Notes under the pieces: model-generated
What the model was told of the DNA's origin: nothing
The model's database searches: none
The model's input: only the letters and a program-made list of their open reading frames with translations
NCBI RefSeq assembly: GCF_050750585.1
Contig: NZ_JBOJLM010000006.1
Coordinates: 195,723 to 259,722 of the forward strand
Direction: 5' to 3'
DNA: 64,000 nt
DNA from: Salinimicrobium sp050750585
GTDB lineage: Bacteria; Bacteroidota; Bacteroidia; Flavobacteriales; Flavobacteriaceae
Part shown: positions 16,920 through 25,437 of the stretch, in pieces
How the letters are laid out: each line of letters begins with the position of its first letter
Position numbering within the stretch: the first letter of the stretch is position 1
Translations under genes and position numbers: made by a program

Positions 16920-17872
16920 TTTTTGATAATAAACTGAATTCTCTTCTCATTAAGCCGAAGGTTTGAGGTGAAGTCGGGTTTTTTGATCACCTGGGGAATA
17001 AGAAAATCCTGCTCGCCCCTTACCTCGTTGAAATCTACCACCACCCTAAAATCTGAAGCTGTTACTTTATTAAACTCCTTCAGGTTGACCTGGTAGAACA
17101 AAACCACTTCCTTCGGAAAAATCACCACATTAAGCCCTCGCGGCACATTCATAATTTCAATAGGTACCTGCACCTTTCCTTCAGTAAACTTTTCAACATC
17201 CAGGCTATACTCCACGTTATTGCTGTAAAAAGTGACATTAGGTAGTGCAGTGGTATCAAGATACACTGTACCTTCTCTATCGTTCTTTACTTTTGAAAGT
17301 GTAAGCGGCTCGGTAAGAAGCCTCGAAAGGGTGTCTAAAACGTTATCTGGGCCGCTCACCATAATGGAGTCGGGTGTAAACTGAAGATCACTTACAGCCG
17401 AATATCCGGCGGCATACTCTATATTACTTCGGAAGATCACCGGCAGCCTTTTTTCCTGTTTCTGTTCAAAATTCACGGTGAGCACCTCTTTCAGGAATTC
17501 ATTATCATCCATATCGAGTTCCAGTTGAGACTGAAGGTTAGCCCTGTTTTCAATAAGGTCGTACACCAGGTTACCGTCATCTACATGGGCCTGTGCAAGG
17601 TCTATAGTTATGGTGGGTGCAAAAAGTGAGAACCAGGCAACAGTAAAACCGTTCTCCTGCACTCTTAACTGAAGGCTTTCAGGATTGTTGAGCAGCAATT
17701 TATCTGGCGGCACGTTCACATACTCCACAGGAATTTCTATCACTTCACTGTACTGCTTTGAAAACTGCACAAAGATCCAGATCACGATCGCAAAGAACAG
17801 AAAGAACAAAAATGAATTGAAGTCGGTTTTTTTAAACCGCGCCTTTGTAACCGTTTTGAACCTATTGAGCAT
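16916..17872 (-). CDS. YbbR-like domain-containing protein
   Basis: A membrane-anchored protein of about 318 residues with one N-terminal membrane helix (NSFLFFLFFAIVIWIFVQF) and tandem YbbR-type beta domains. PVIFRSNIEYAAGYS and SDLQFTPDSIMVSGPDNVLDTL are recognisable YbbR segments. YbbR proteins are often linked to cyclic-di-AMP synthase regulation, but no diadenylate cyclase gene is present here, so function is open. The frame extends to 17959, but the ATG at 17872 (MLNRFKTV) gives the expected N-terminus and a smaller overlap (11 nt) with the glycosyltransferase gene. It is followed by coaE with a 4-nt overlap. Confidence 0.88.
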   Translation of the reverse strand: MLNRFKTVTKARFKKTDFNSFLFFLFFAIVIWIFVQFSKQYSEVIEIPVEYVNVPPDKLLLNNPESLQLRVQENGFTVAWFSLFAPTITIDLAQAHVDDGNLVYDLIENRANLQSQLELDMDDNEFLKEVLTVNFEQKQEKRLPVIFRSNIEYAAGYSAVSDLQFTPDSIMVSGPDNVLDTLSRLLTEPLTLSKVKNDREGTVYLDTTALPNVTFYSNNVEYSLDVEKFTEGKVQVPIEIMNVPRGLNVVIFPKEVVLFYQVNLKEFNKVTASDFRVVVDFNEVRGEQDFLIPQVIKKPDFTSNLRLNEKRIQFIIKK

Positions 17873-18872
17873 GTTTAAAAAATAGCTTTGGAAACCTCTC
17901 TTCCGGATCCATGTTAAACATCCTAAGATAGCAGGTTGACTTGCAGAAACCAAACCCATAACCCAGAAATTGTACGAGAGCAGCTACAATAGAAAAACCT
18001 GCAATTTTAATACTGGCGTTACGCACCAAAGAATGGAAAAACAGAATCAGCAAATACACCACATATACCCACAAAGGCAAAAACCATCCAAAAAAAGCAA
18101 AAATCACAGCTGCCACAAGCCCAAAACTAAATAAAGTCGGAAACCAGTACGTGATCTTAGCCGACTCCGGGTGCCACTTATTCAAAATTGGCCTTACCAT
18201 TCCAAATTTATTCACCTGCCGGTAAAACTTCTCCCAGTCTATACGCCGCTTGTGGTACACAAAAGCTTCGGGGAATAATCGGCTTGAAAAATTCCCTTTT
18301 TGAAGCCTAAGTGCCAGGTCGGGATCTTCGCCGGGGTGAATCCTTCCGAAGCCACCACTGGCAAGAAACGCTTCTTTTGACAATCCCATATTAAAGCTGC
18401 GGGGTTCAAATTTTCCCAGCATCTTCTTTCCCCCTCTAATTCCGCCGGTAGTCAAAAAAGATGTCATGGTATAGTTTATTGCCTTCTGCAGGTCACTAAA
18501 GCCTTCATGGGCAGCGTCGGGACCGCCAAAACAATGAACAAAATCCTGCTGCAGCTCTTTTTCAACTTTAGTAAGATAATGAGGCGGTAAAAGCACATCA
18601 GAATCCAGGATCAAAAAGTAATTTCCGGCAGCACGGGCCATTCCGTAGTTCCGGGAATCACCGGGACCTGAATTCGGCTTTTTAAAGTAGCTGATCTTCA
18701 GTAATTCTGCATATTCCTGCACCACTTCTTCCGAAGAAATTGAAGAACCGTCTTCCACGATCACCACTTCAAAGGCTTTGCCGTAGTCGAGTTCACACAT
18801 GCTTTGCAGCAGCTCCCTGATCTCGGCCGGGCGATTGTAAACGGGAACAATAAAGGAGAAGGACAGCTTCAT
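17862..18872 (-). CDS. Family 2 glycosyltransferase
   Basis: A 336-residue glycosyltransferase. The GT-A domain has FIVPVYNRPAEIRELLQSM near the N-terminus, VEDGSS at about 39-44, FLILDSDVLLPPHY (DxD-like Asp pair, about 90-103) and GGFGRIHPGEDPDLALRL (about 178-195). The C-terminal third has membrane helices (WFPTLFSFGLVAAVIFAFF and following), so it acts at the inner membrane on a lipid- or polysaccharide-linked acceptor, which cannot be named. It heads the operon with YbbR and coaE. TACATTTG (18877-18884) ends 4 nt before the ATG. Confidence 0.9.
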   Translation of the reverse strand: MKLSFSFIVPVYNRPAEIRELLQSMCELDYGKAFEVVIVEDGSSISSEEVVQEYAELLKISYFKKPNSGPGDSRNYGMARAAGNYFLILDSDVLLPPHYLTKVEKELQQDFVHCFGGPDAAHEGFSDLQKAINYTMTSFLTTGGIRGGKKMLGKFEPRSFNMGLSKEAFLASGGFGRIHPGEDPDLALRLQKGNFSSRLFPEAFVYHKRRIDWEKFYRQVNKFGMVRPILNKWHPESAKITYWFPTLFSFGLVAAVIFAFFGWFLPLWVYVVYLLILFFHSLVRNASIKIAGFSIVAALVQFLGYGFGFCKSTCYLRMFNMDPEERFPKLFFKHAQ

Positions 18873-18876
18873 AGCA

Positions 18877-18910
18877 CAAATGTATTAAAGAAAGTGGGAC
18901 AGGCACCAAA
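18877..18910 (-). promoter_or_regulatory. Promoter of the glycosyltransferase-YbbR-coaE operon
   Basis: The minus strand has TTTG (18907-18910), a 22-nt spacer and TACATTTG (18877-18884). The ATG at 18872 follows by 4 nt, implying a leaderless transcript. Confidence 0.5.
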
Positions 18911-18914
18911 AAAT

Positions 18915-18949
18915 AAGAGGCCTCAAAAATGACATTTTTAAGACCTCTT
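18915..18949. terminator. Dispersed palindrome, copy 4, forming a strong hairpin between fabI and the glycosyltransferase
   Basis: Core AAAAATGACATTTTT (18925-18939), extended outward by AAGAGG on the left and CCTCTT on the right, which pair with each other. It sits 21 bp after the fabI stop and upstream of the next promoter on the same strand. Transcription termination of fabI is a reasonable role (inference). Confidence 0.6.
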
Positions 18950-18970
18950 ACTATCGATATTTGAACTAGC

Positions 18971-19795
18971 TTACTCTCCTTTTCCCTTTACAAAAGCTTC
19001 CATCACCTGCTGGCTCACTCCCATATTGGAGAAACCACCGTCGTTGAAAAGATTTTGCAGGGTAACTCTTTTTGTAAGGTCTGAAAACAGGGTCACAATA
19101 TAATTTGCACAATCCATTCCTGTTGCGTTTCCAAGCGGCGACATTTCATCGGCATAAGCGATAAATCCGTCAAAACCTTTCACGCCGGTACCTGCAGTAG
19201 TAGGCGTGGGCGACTGGGAAATAGTGTTCACCCTTACTTTTTTCTCTTTTCCAAAGAAATATCCAAAACTACGGGCTATAGATTCAAGATATGCCTTGTT
19301 ATCGGCCATATCGTTATAATCTGGGAATACTTTTTGAGCAGCGATATAAGAAAGCGCCATAATGCTTCCCCACTCGTTCATGGCGTCCTTTTTATAAAGG
19401 CTCTGCATGGTTTTATGGAAAGATACAGCCGATACGTCCCAACCTTTGGTGGTGAAATCGTAATTCATATCGGTGTAATGGTTCCCTTTTCGAACATTGA
19501 CCGACATTCCAATTGAATGCAGTACAAAGTCGAGTTTCCCACCAAGAATTTCCATGGCTTTATCTACAAGATTGTCCAGGTCTTCTACACTGGTAGCATC
19601 TGCAGGGATGATTTGCGAATTTGTCTTGTCGGCAAGATCTTTAATATTCCCCATTCGCATGGCAATAGGCGCGTTGGTAAGTACAAATTCTCCTCCTTCT
19701 TCATGTACACGCAAAGCGGTTTTCCAGGCAATAGAGTTTTCGTCTAAGGCTCCAAAGATGATCCCTTTCTTTCCTTTAAGTAGATTATATGACAT
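18971..19795 (-). CDS. fabI: Enoyl-[acyl-carrier-protein] reductase (NADH)
   Basis: A 274-residue short-chain-dehydrogenase-like enzyme for the final reduction of each fatty-acid elongation cycle. Family features are the N-terminal KKGIIFGALDENSIAWK with the FabI-type nucleotide motif, DFVLHSIGMS (about residues 84-93), the active-site Y-x6-K region spanning MALSYIAAQKVFPDYNDMADNKAYLES, and the C-terminal ITVTLFSDL-like dimer region. Length is typical of bacterial FabI. It is transcribed alone, with a hairpin-forming repeat downstream. Confidence 0.94.
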   Translation of the reverse strand: MSYNLLKGKKGIIFGALDENSIAWKTALRVHEEGGEFVLTNAPIAMRMGNIKDLADKTNSQIIPADATSVEDLDNLVDKAMEILGGKLDFVLHSIGMSVNVRKGNHYTDMNYDFTTKGWDVSAVSFHKTMQSLYKKDAMNEWGSIMALSYIAAQKVFPDYNDMADNKAYLESIARSFGYFFGKEKKVRVNTISQSPTPTTAGTGVKGFDGFIAYADEMSPLGNATGMDCANYIVTLFSDLTKRVTLQNLFNDGGFSNMGVSQQVMEAFVKGKGE

Positions 19796-19844
19796 GGTTT
19801 GGTTTTATAGTTTTTATTAAGCGGGTAAATATAATAAACATCTT

Positions 19845-21497
19845 TTAATTCAGAAGCGCTTTCGCATGGGCGACGGCAGAATCGCTAATGTTTTTGCCTC
19901 CAAGCATCATGGCCAGCTCCTCAACCCGCTCTTCTCCCCTGAGTTCCTTAATGTTGGTAATGGTGCTGTTAACGGCATCTTCTTTATAAATTTTGAAGTG
20001 CCTGTCCCCTTTTCCGGCAATTTGCGGAAGGTGTGTAATAGCAATAACCTGCATGTTTTTCCCCATTTTTTGAAGGATACCGGCCATCTTTTGAGCAATA
20101 TCGCCCGAAACCCCTGTATCTATCTCATCAAATATAATGGTAGGCAACTTGCTGTAAGTGGCGAGTATACTTTTCACTGCCAGCATGATTCGCGACAATT
20201 CCCCGCCCGAAGCAGCCTTTTTAATATCATTATAGCTCCCGCCTTTGTTGGCTGCCAGCAACCAGATAAGTTTATCCTGCCCGTTATGAAAAAAGTCCTT
20301 TTGCTGCTCCAGCTCAATTTTTAGTGTAGCGTTGGGCATTCCAAGATCGGCAAGTATGGTCTCGATTTCCTTCACAAATTTCGGGATCACACTTTTTCGG
20401 GCAGCGTGCAGATCTGTTGCTATTTTATGCAGATCTTCTTTCTTTTCTGAAATGGCTTTTTCTGAATGTGCTATTTCTTCTTCGGCATTTTCTGAAACTG
20501 CTACTTTCTTTACGAGTTCTTCCTCGATCTGTTTTAGTTCATCTACAGTTGCAACTGCGTGCTTCTTCTGAAGGTTATACAACACCTGAAGCCTTGCGTT
20601 CACCTGCTCCAGCTCTGCCGGATTGGCCTCTACTTTATCTAAAGCCGATTCGAGTTCGGCAGCTATATCATCTAATTCAATATTCAGGCTTTGCAGCCGC
20701 TCAAAAAGCTGCTGATAATTACCTGAAATGCCCGAAATGCGCTGCAGATTGTTCTTTGCTTCCCTTAAAGCAGCGGCGGCACCAATCTCTTCCTGCTGAA
20801 TGTGATTTACAGCACTACCAAGTTGATCTGTAAGCTGCTCTACATTGCTGAGTTCCTCGTAGCGCTCTTCAAGTTCTTCTTGCATGCCGGTTACCAACTT
20901 TGCCTGCTGCAGTTCGGTGAGCAGAAAAAGGTTGTAATCGTATTCTTTGGTAGCCTGCACCTGTTCTTCCCGCAACTGCTGTAGCTGCTTTTGAAGCACC
21001 TTGAGCTGCTGCATTTCGGCCTGATACTGCTTGAGCCTGGAAGCATTTGCCGCCAGGGAATCGATGACCAGGAACTGGTAATCGTTATCACCCAGGCTCA
21101 AAGTCTCGTGCTGACTGTGAATATCAAGCAGTCTTTCCCCAAGCACCTGGAGAGAAGAAAGATTTGCAGGCGTATCGTTTATAAATGCCCGGCTCTTGCC
21201 GGAAGGAAGAATCTCCCTCCTTATAATAGTTTGTGTTTCGAAATCGAGGTCTTCTTCGGTAAAAAGGGCTTTTAGATCATAAGAAGAAATGTTGAAGCTT
21301 CCTTCAATAACACATTTCTTTTCTTTGTCCCTTATTGCACTGTAGTCGGCACGCTTACCCAAAAGAAGGGAAAGAGCCCCGAGCATAATAGATTTACCCG
21401 CCCCGGTTTCTCCTGTAATTATCGTAAAACCACTTTGAAGATCCATTTGGATGTCTTCAATTAGAGCGTAATTTTTTATAGAAAGGCTTGTAAGCAA
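19845..21497 (-). CDS. recN: DNA repair protein RecN
   Basis: A 550-residue SMC-like ATPase of double-strand break repair. The Walker A ITGETGAGKSIMLGAL is at residues 29-44, with a long central coiled coil (about 150-360). The C-terminal signature is ASGGELSRIMLAVK and the Walker B is PTIIFDEIDTGVSG; IAITHLPQIAGKGDRHF follows. The conserved N-terminus LTSLSIKNYALIEDI begins at a TTG, the most likely start. In related flavobacteria recN follows the bamD-rpoZ-coaBC-DUF4835 operon; here a toxin-like pair and three palindrome copies lie between them. Confidence 0.96.
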   Translation of the reverse strand: MLTSLSIKNYALIEDIQMDLQSGFTIITGETGAGKSIMLGALSLLLGKRADYSAIRDKEKKCVIEGSFNISSYDLKALFTEEDLDFETQTIIRREILPSGKSRAFINDTPANLSSLQVLGERLLDIHSQHETLSLGDNDYQFLVIDSLAANASRLKQYQAEMQQLKVLQKQLQQLREEQVQATKEYDYNLFLLTELQQAKLVTGMQEELEERYEELSNVEQLTDQLGSAVNHIQQEEIGAAAALREAKNNLQRISGISGNYQQLFERLQSLNIELDDIAAELESALDKVEANPAELEQVNARLQVLYNLQKKHAVATVDELKQIEEELVKKVAVSENAEEEIAHSEKAISEKKEDLHKIATDLHAARKSVIPKFVKEIETILADLGMPNATLKIELEQQKDFFHNGQDKLIWLLAANKGGSYNDIKKAASGGELSRIMLAVKSILATYSKLPTIIFDEIDTGVSGDIAQKMAGILQKMGKNMQVIAITHLPQIAGKGDRHFKIYKEDAVNSTITNIKELRGEERVEELAMMLGGKNISDSAVAHAKALLN

Positions 21498-21670
21498 GAG
21501 AATGAAAATTTTGGTTAAAGATAAGGCAAAATTCTATGGGCAGTAAGCAATTAACAGGGAGCAAATTTAAAAGAATCAAATGGCAGGCACCAAATTTGGT
21601 AGATTAATTTCCGAAGAAAAAAATCATCCCGACTCAGAAGGAATTTCTTCTGAAAGAATCCAATCCTCTC

Positions 21671-21685
21671 AAAAATGGCAATTTT
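21671..21685. repeat. Dispersed palindrome, copy 5 (one mismatch)
   Basis: AAAAATGGCAATTTT preceded by CCTCTC and followed by AATGAG. It is intergenic, downstream of the PemK/MazF-like gene. Confidence 0.6.
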
Positions 21686-21845
21686 AATGAGAAAAAACTC
21701 CTGAAGCTTTGTGAAAAAAATACCTTAAAAGAAAGATGAATATTTTTCTCATCTGCGATCAAGTAAAAGTGGCGTTTAAAAAATGCACTATCAGTATAAC
21801 TGGCTGTTTCTTTATAGAAATGAACACTAAAAAAAAATAGTTCTC

Positions 21846-21859
21846 AAAAAAGCCATTTT
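21846..21859. repeat. Dispersed palindrome, copy 6 (diverged)
   Basis: AAAAAAGCCATTTT preceded by TTCTC and followed by AGGAT. It lies immediately after the stop of the PemK/MazF-like gene and may act as its terminator. Confidence 0.5.
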
Positions 21860-21884
21860 AGGATAGCCATTATTGCACCTGGCC

Positions 21885-22244
21885 TCATGAAAAATCTTCT
21901 AATGAGACTTCATTAATCCGGGCAATAAGCCTGTTCACAGCAGCAGGCTTTAATGAGTTCTTCGCATAATTACCCACGATATGCTTTTCCATAACATACG
22001 TAATTAAATGACACCTTGCCTGACTGTAGATTTTATTGTTTTGCCGTTGCAACATCTCCTGTTTAATTTCAAAAGTAAAAAGATCCTCTTCGGATGATGA
22101 CGTCATCATAACGCATATATAAATTTCATCAGCGTCGTATACATCTTCGTTGGAAATAATAATTGCGGGGTGGGTTTTTGTTTCTTTACTGTAAGGAAGA
22201 TCAAAAAAAACTTCTATGATGTCTCCTCGTTTAAAAAATGCCAT
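21885..22244 (-). CDS. PemK/MazF-family toxin-like protein
   Basis: A 119-residue protein with the PemK/MazF fold signature: an N-terminal RGDIIEVFFDLPYS followed by THPAIIISNEDVY, and a mid-region strand YICVMMTSSS. Family members are usually sequence-specific endoribonucleases paired with a small antitoxin. Its start codon follows the stop of the upstream 150-residue gene with no gap, so they are co-translated. The partner does not look like a known MazE, PemI or HTH antitoxin. The toxin role is inference from the family. The pair interrupts the usual DUF4835-recN neighbourhood. Confidence 0.75.
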   Translation of the reverse strand: MAFFKRGDIIEVFFDLPYSKETKTHPAIIISNEDVYDADEIYICVMMTSSSEEDLFTFEIKQEMLQRQNNKIYSQARCHLITYVMEKHIVGNYAKNSLKPAAVNRLIARINEVSLEDFS

Positions 22245-22697
22245 TTATTTTGCGAGAAGTGTTTCGGTGTATTTCGAATTCATTTTAATCACTCCCCTCT
22301 TTAAAGAATCTTCCGAAGAAAATTTTTTCTTGTTTTGAAAAGTAATCCGATGTAAACGACCTTCAATTTTGTAAAGGATATTTTGCATGTAGATATATTT
22401 TTCCTTTACATTCTGATTTTCGAAATAGCTAACCTTCTGAAGCTCTTCCCCAATTTTATCCATTTTTGAAATCGTCTTTTTTGTAGATTGTAAGAGTTTC
22501 ATAGCTCCATCTTCATCAAGGTTCTCTATATGTTTTAAAGAACCTTCTAAAGAGAGAATAAAGGAATCTAATTCCTGACAAAAGCTCTTTAAACTTCTGT
22601 TTAAAAAAAAGTGCAAAAATCTTGATATAAGAGAGGTTCTACCTGCGTTTTTAACTACAGGACGAGCCATTTGTTCTATATCAATTGATAAATACAT
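22245..22697 (-). CDS. Hypothetical protein upstream of the PemK/MazF-like gene, possible antitoxin
   Basis: A 150-residue protein that I do not recognise. It is basic and helix-rich, with charged heptad-like stretches from about residue 45 to 110 (SLEGSLKHIENLDEDGAMK, KKTISKMDKIGEELQK) that suggest a coiled coil. No signal peptide, membrane helix or HTH is clear. The next gene starts at the base after its stop codon. By position it could neutralise the PemK/MazF-like protein, but no motif proves this. An internal ATG (codon 10) is an alternative start. Confidence 0.6.
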   Translation of the reverse strand: MYLSIDIEQMARPVVKNAGRTSLISRFLHFFLNRSLKSFCQELDSFILSLEGSLKHIENLDEDGAMKLLQSTKKTISKMDKIGEELQKVSYFENQNVKEKYIYMQNILYKIEGRLHRITFQNKKKFSSEDSLKRGVIKMNSKYTETLLAK

Positions 22698-22994
22698 TGT
22701 TACTGGTGTAATCTAAATTTATACAAAAATACGATATTATATCCATTTTGGTTTTAAAGTTATGATAAACCACTCTTTTACAGATTATTGCTAACGACTC
22801 GAATAGCGAAAGCTACAGTTTAAAAACTCTAACTTCTGCTTATAGCTTAAACTTTAAAGATCCTCTCAAAAATGACAATTTTTGCAGCTATGTTGGCGCG
22901 GATTTTTAATCCGAGCCGAACCTTTAATCCAAAATAGAGGCCTCGACTCGGCTCGACCTGAACATCGATGTAGATTTTAAGTCAGCCTTACCCT
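22698..22994. other. 297-bp intergenic region with palindrome copy 7 and nested hairpins
   Basis: It contains the dispersed palindrome variant AAAAATGACAATTTTT (22868-22883, TCCTCTC to the left). Nearby are a small hairpin CGGATT-TTT-AATCCG (22899-22913) and complementary arms CGAGCCGA (22912-22919) and TCGGCTCG (22948-22955). Because DUF4835 ends at 22995 on the minus strand, these hairpins could end its transcript. No gene is seen. Confidence 0.55.
22868..22883. repeat. Dispersed palindrome, copy 7
   Basis: AAAAATGACAATTTTT, one base longer in the right arm than the consensus, with TCCTCTC on the left. It lies on the opposite side of the PemK/MazF-like pair from copies 5 and 6. Confidence 0.6.
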
Positions 22995-23885
22995 CTAATA
23001 CACAATATTCGACCATCTTTCAGAAAAAGTAGGGGCGAGATTGTTGAGGGCTTCTACCACCTCCCGGGTGTTTACCTGAGGACCACCACTAAAGATTTGT
23101 TCCACTTCGTCGGCCTTGGCATCAAAAAAGGTACGGAGTAAAAGTGAGTTGGGACGACGGCTATTCATTCGCTGCAAATCCATTATTGCCCCGGCCACGG
23201 CTTCCTTACCCTTTTGTGGAGACATGTGCATTACATCTAATCCATTGCGGTGATAGGCGTAAAGCGCTTCGCGATAACCGGAATATGTATTTGACAGCAA
23301 ATTCGCATTGAGCTGGTAACGAGACCTATTGCCGTCTGTTCCTTTCCAGCCACTGTAAGAACTCTGCTGTGCAGTACCTACAACCTGATTGGCAACTTGA
23401 AAATAAGGCGTTCCACCCTGTTCACTGAAGGTATCGGCATCGAGGCCCAGAATGGTATACACATAGAAACCAATTACCGAAACCAGGTTTGAATCAAATT
23501 GATTGGGACTAAACTCAAGCGGCTCATATTCGGAATAATTAAAAGCCAGCTGTTCATCGTTAAAGTTCAATACAGGCGTGATCATTGTAGAGCCAAAAAC
23601 AGGACGGGACGACTGCACCTGAATGCTTCCTGAAAATTTATTGCCGTCATAGCTGCTGATGTTGATAAACATGCTGCAGTTGATACGCTCCTGCGGAAGA
23701 AATTCCCTGTCTGTCCAGCGTGTTTGATTCACAAACTCACTAATGGCGTTTTCCAGGGTCTTAAATACCGATGCATTTGCCTGGCCTGTTTGTTCAGAAT
23801 TCACCACAACCTGGCAATTTAGCTCCTGCGCCTCTACGGCAAGACTGAAACAAAAGACACACAAGAAAAGAATTATTCTATTCAT
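22995..23885 (-). CDS. DUF4835 family protein
   Basis: A 296-residue protein of DUF4835, a Bacteroidota family of unknown function. It has an N-terminal signal peptide (IILFLCVFCFSLAVEAQ, about residues 4-20), so it is exported. Conserved regions include LNCQVVVNSEQTGQANASVFKTL split over residues 22-44 and RPVFGSTMITPVLNFND. The start overlaps the stop of coaBC by 8 nt. Constant linkage to bamD, rpoZ and coaBC suggests an envelope role, but this is inference. Confidence 0.9.
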   Translation of the reverse strand: MNRIILFLCVFCFSLAVEAQELNCQVVVNSEQTGQANASVFKTLENAISEFVNQTRWTDREFLPQERINCSMFINISSYDGNKFSGSIQVQSSRPVFGSTMITPVLNFNDEQLAFNYSEYEPLEFSPNQFDSNLVSVIGFYVYTILGLDADTFSEQGGTPYFQVANQVVGTAQQSSYSGWKGTDGNRSRYQLNANLLSNTYSGYREALYAYHRNGLDVMHMSPQKGKEAVAGAIMDLQRMNSRRPNSLLLRTFFDAKADEVEQIFSGGPQVNTREVVEALNNLAPTFSERWSNIVY

Positions 23886-25089
23886 CTAATAACAGGATTA
23901 TTTCATTCAGGATATCCTGAGCCACTTCTCTTTTTGACTTCAGCTGAAAAGCTTTTACTTTCTCATCCTTGAACAGGATCTTTACTTTATTGGTTTCAGA
24001 CTTAAAGCCTGCACCCGAATCATTCAGGGAATTGAGAACAATAAAATCGAGGTTCTTTCTCTTTAACTTCCCACTTGCATTCTCCTCTTCATTTTCAGTT
24101 TCCAAAGCAAACCCAACCAGTAGCTGATGCTTTTTCACCTCTCCAAGAGAGGCTAATATATCAGGATTCTTTACCAGCTGAAGCTCCATAGTCTCTGCCG
24201 ATTTCTTGATCTTTTGAGACGCCGAAATCTTCGGGCGATAGTCAGACACAGCAGCCGATGCAATAGCAATATCTACTTCAGAAAAATGATCTGTAGCAGC
24301 TTTGTACATCTCCACAGCGCTTTGTACTCTAATCAGCCTTATATCTTCATTAGGGTTCTCTAAATGTGTAGGCCCAGAAATCAAGGTGACTTGAGCTCCG
24401 GCAGCATGTGCAGCCGCAGCGAGTTCAAAGCCCATTTTCCCGCTGGAATGATTTCCTATAAAACGTACAGGATCAATAGCTTCGTATGTTGGCCCCGCAG
24501 TAATTAGCACTTTTTTGTTGTAAAGCGGAAGATTTTCAGCAAGATGATTTGTAATGAACTTCACGATATCTTCGGGCTCGGCCATTCGGCCTTCGCCGGT
24601 TAAGCCACTAGCAAGCTCCCCGGAAGTAGCCGGAATCATAATATCTCCAAATGAGCTGAGACTTTCAAAGTTTTCTAAAGTAGAAGGGTGCTTGTACATA
24701 TCAAGATCCATAGCCGGGGCGAAATAAACCGGGCACCGGGCAGAAAGATAAGTAGCAAGTAAAAAATTATCGCTGTGCCCCTGTGCCATTTTTGAAAGAG
24801 TATTGGCAGTAGCAGGTGCAATAAGCATAAGATCGGCCCAAAGGCCCATTTCCACGTGATTGTTCCATTCATCATTATCGTCTTCCTCTTTGGTGAAAGA
24901 AGAGATAACTCCATTTTTGGAAAGGGTGGATAAGGTAAGAGGGGTAACAAATTCTTTGGCTGCAGGGGTCATGATCACCTTCACCTGCGCCCCGGCCTTA
25001 ACAAACAGCCGCACCAGAAATGCTGTTTTATAAGCGGCTATACCCGCGGTAACGCCGAGAAGTATTTTTTTGCCGCTTATTACAGACAT
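23878..25089 (-). CDS. coaBC: Bifunctional phosphopantothenoylcysteine decarboxylase / phosphopantothenate-cysteine ligase
   Basis: A 403-residue two-domain enzyme of CoA synthesis. The N-terminal flavoprotein CoaC domain (about 1-185) has GVTAGIAAYKT, PATANTLSKMAQG and the active-site PAMDLDMYKHPS region. The C-terminal CoaB domain (about 190-400) has VLITAGPTYEAIDPVRFIGN, SSGKMGFELA and ASAAVSDYRP. It joins 4'-phosphopantothenate with cysteine and decarboxylates the product to 4'-phosphopantetheine. It lies between rpoZ (6-nt gap) and DUF4835 (8-nt overlap), in one operon. coaE for the last step of the same pathway is about 7 kb away. Confidence 0.97.
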   Translation of the reverse strand: MSVISGKKILLGVTAGIAAYKTAFLVRLFVKAGAQVKVIMTPAAKEFVTPLTLSTLSKNGVISSFTKEEDDNDEWNNHVEMGLWADLMLIAPATANTLSKMAQGHSDNFLLATYLSARCPVYFAPAMDLDMYKHPSTLENFESLSSFGDIMIPATSGELASGLTGEGRMAEPEDIVKFITNHLAENLPLYNKKVLITAGPTYEAIDPVRFIGNHSSGKMGFELAAAAHAAGAQVTLISGPTHLENPNEDIRLIRVQSAVEMYKAATDHFSEVDIAIASAAVSDYRPKISASQKIKKSAETMELQLVKNPDILASLGEVKKHQLLVGFALETENEEENASGKLKRKNLDFIVLNSLNDSGAGFKSETNKVKILFKDEKVKAFQLKSKREVAQDILNEIILLLDE

Positions 25090-25095
25090 AGCTTT

Positions 25096-25422
25096 TTATT
25101 CTTCGCTCTTTGTGTTGCGATAGTAGATTTTCTCTTCCAGCCACTCCTGAACCGCAAGTGCATGTGGCTTAGGTAGTTTTTCATAGAATTTAGAAACTTC
25201 GATTTGCTCCTTGTTTTCAAAGATCTCATCAAGGCTGTCGTTGTAAGTAGCAAATTCATCAAGCTTTTCAAGAAGTTCTTTCTTGATCTCACCGTTTATT
25301 TGCGTAGCTCTTTTAGAAATAATTGAAATCGCCTCATAAATATTGTTAGTAGTAGAGTCGATCTTGTTCTTATCAAGCGTCGTAGTGTTTAGTGGAGCAT
25401 CCGTTCTCTTTAGATCTATCAT
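25096..25422 (-). CDS. rpoZ: DNA-directed RNA polymerase subunit omega, Bacteroidota type
   Basis: A 108-residue small RNA polymerase subunit. The conserved omega helix region NNIYEAISIISKRATQINGEIKKE is split over residues ~26-49, and it is followed by an acidic C-terminal part (ATYNDSLDEIFENKEQIEVS) typical of the Bacteroidota version, which is often annotated only as RpoZ-like. It sits between bamD and coaBC, as in other members of the class, which strongly supports the call. Confidence 0.88.
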   Translation of the reverse strand: MIDLKRTDAPLNTTTLDKNKIDSTTNNIYEAISIISKRATQINGEIKKELLEKLDEFATYNDSLDEIFENKEQIEVSKFYEKLPKPHALAVQEWLEEKIYYRNTKSEE

Positions 25423-25437
25423 ATTCTCGTCTCAGAT

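Larger units (their letters stand above)
21498..21884. other. 387-bp intergenic region with two palindrome copies
   Basis: No gene is supported. It holds a 12-bp palindrome ACCAAATTTGGT (21589-21600), a dispersed palindrome copy AAAAATGGCAATTTT (21671-21685, CCTCTC to the left) and a diverged copy AAAAAAGCCATTTT (21846-21859, TTCTC to the left). It separates the PemK/MazF-like toxin from recN. Confidence 0.6.

Noticed and set aside
18899..21600. CAGGCACCAAA shared between 18902-18912 and 21585-21594
   Set aside because: Only two short matches with different surroundings; likely chance.
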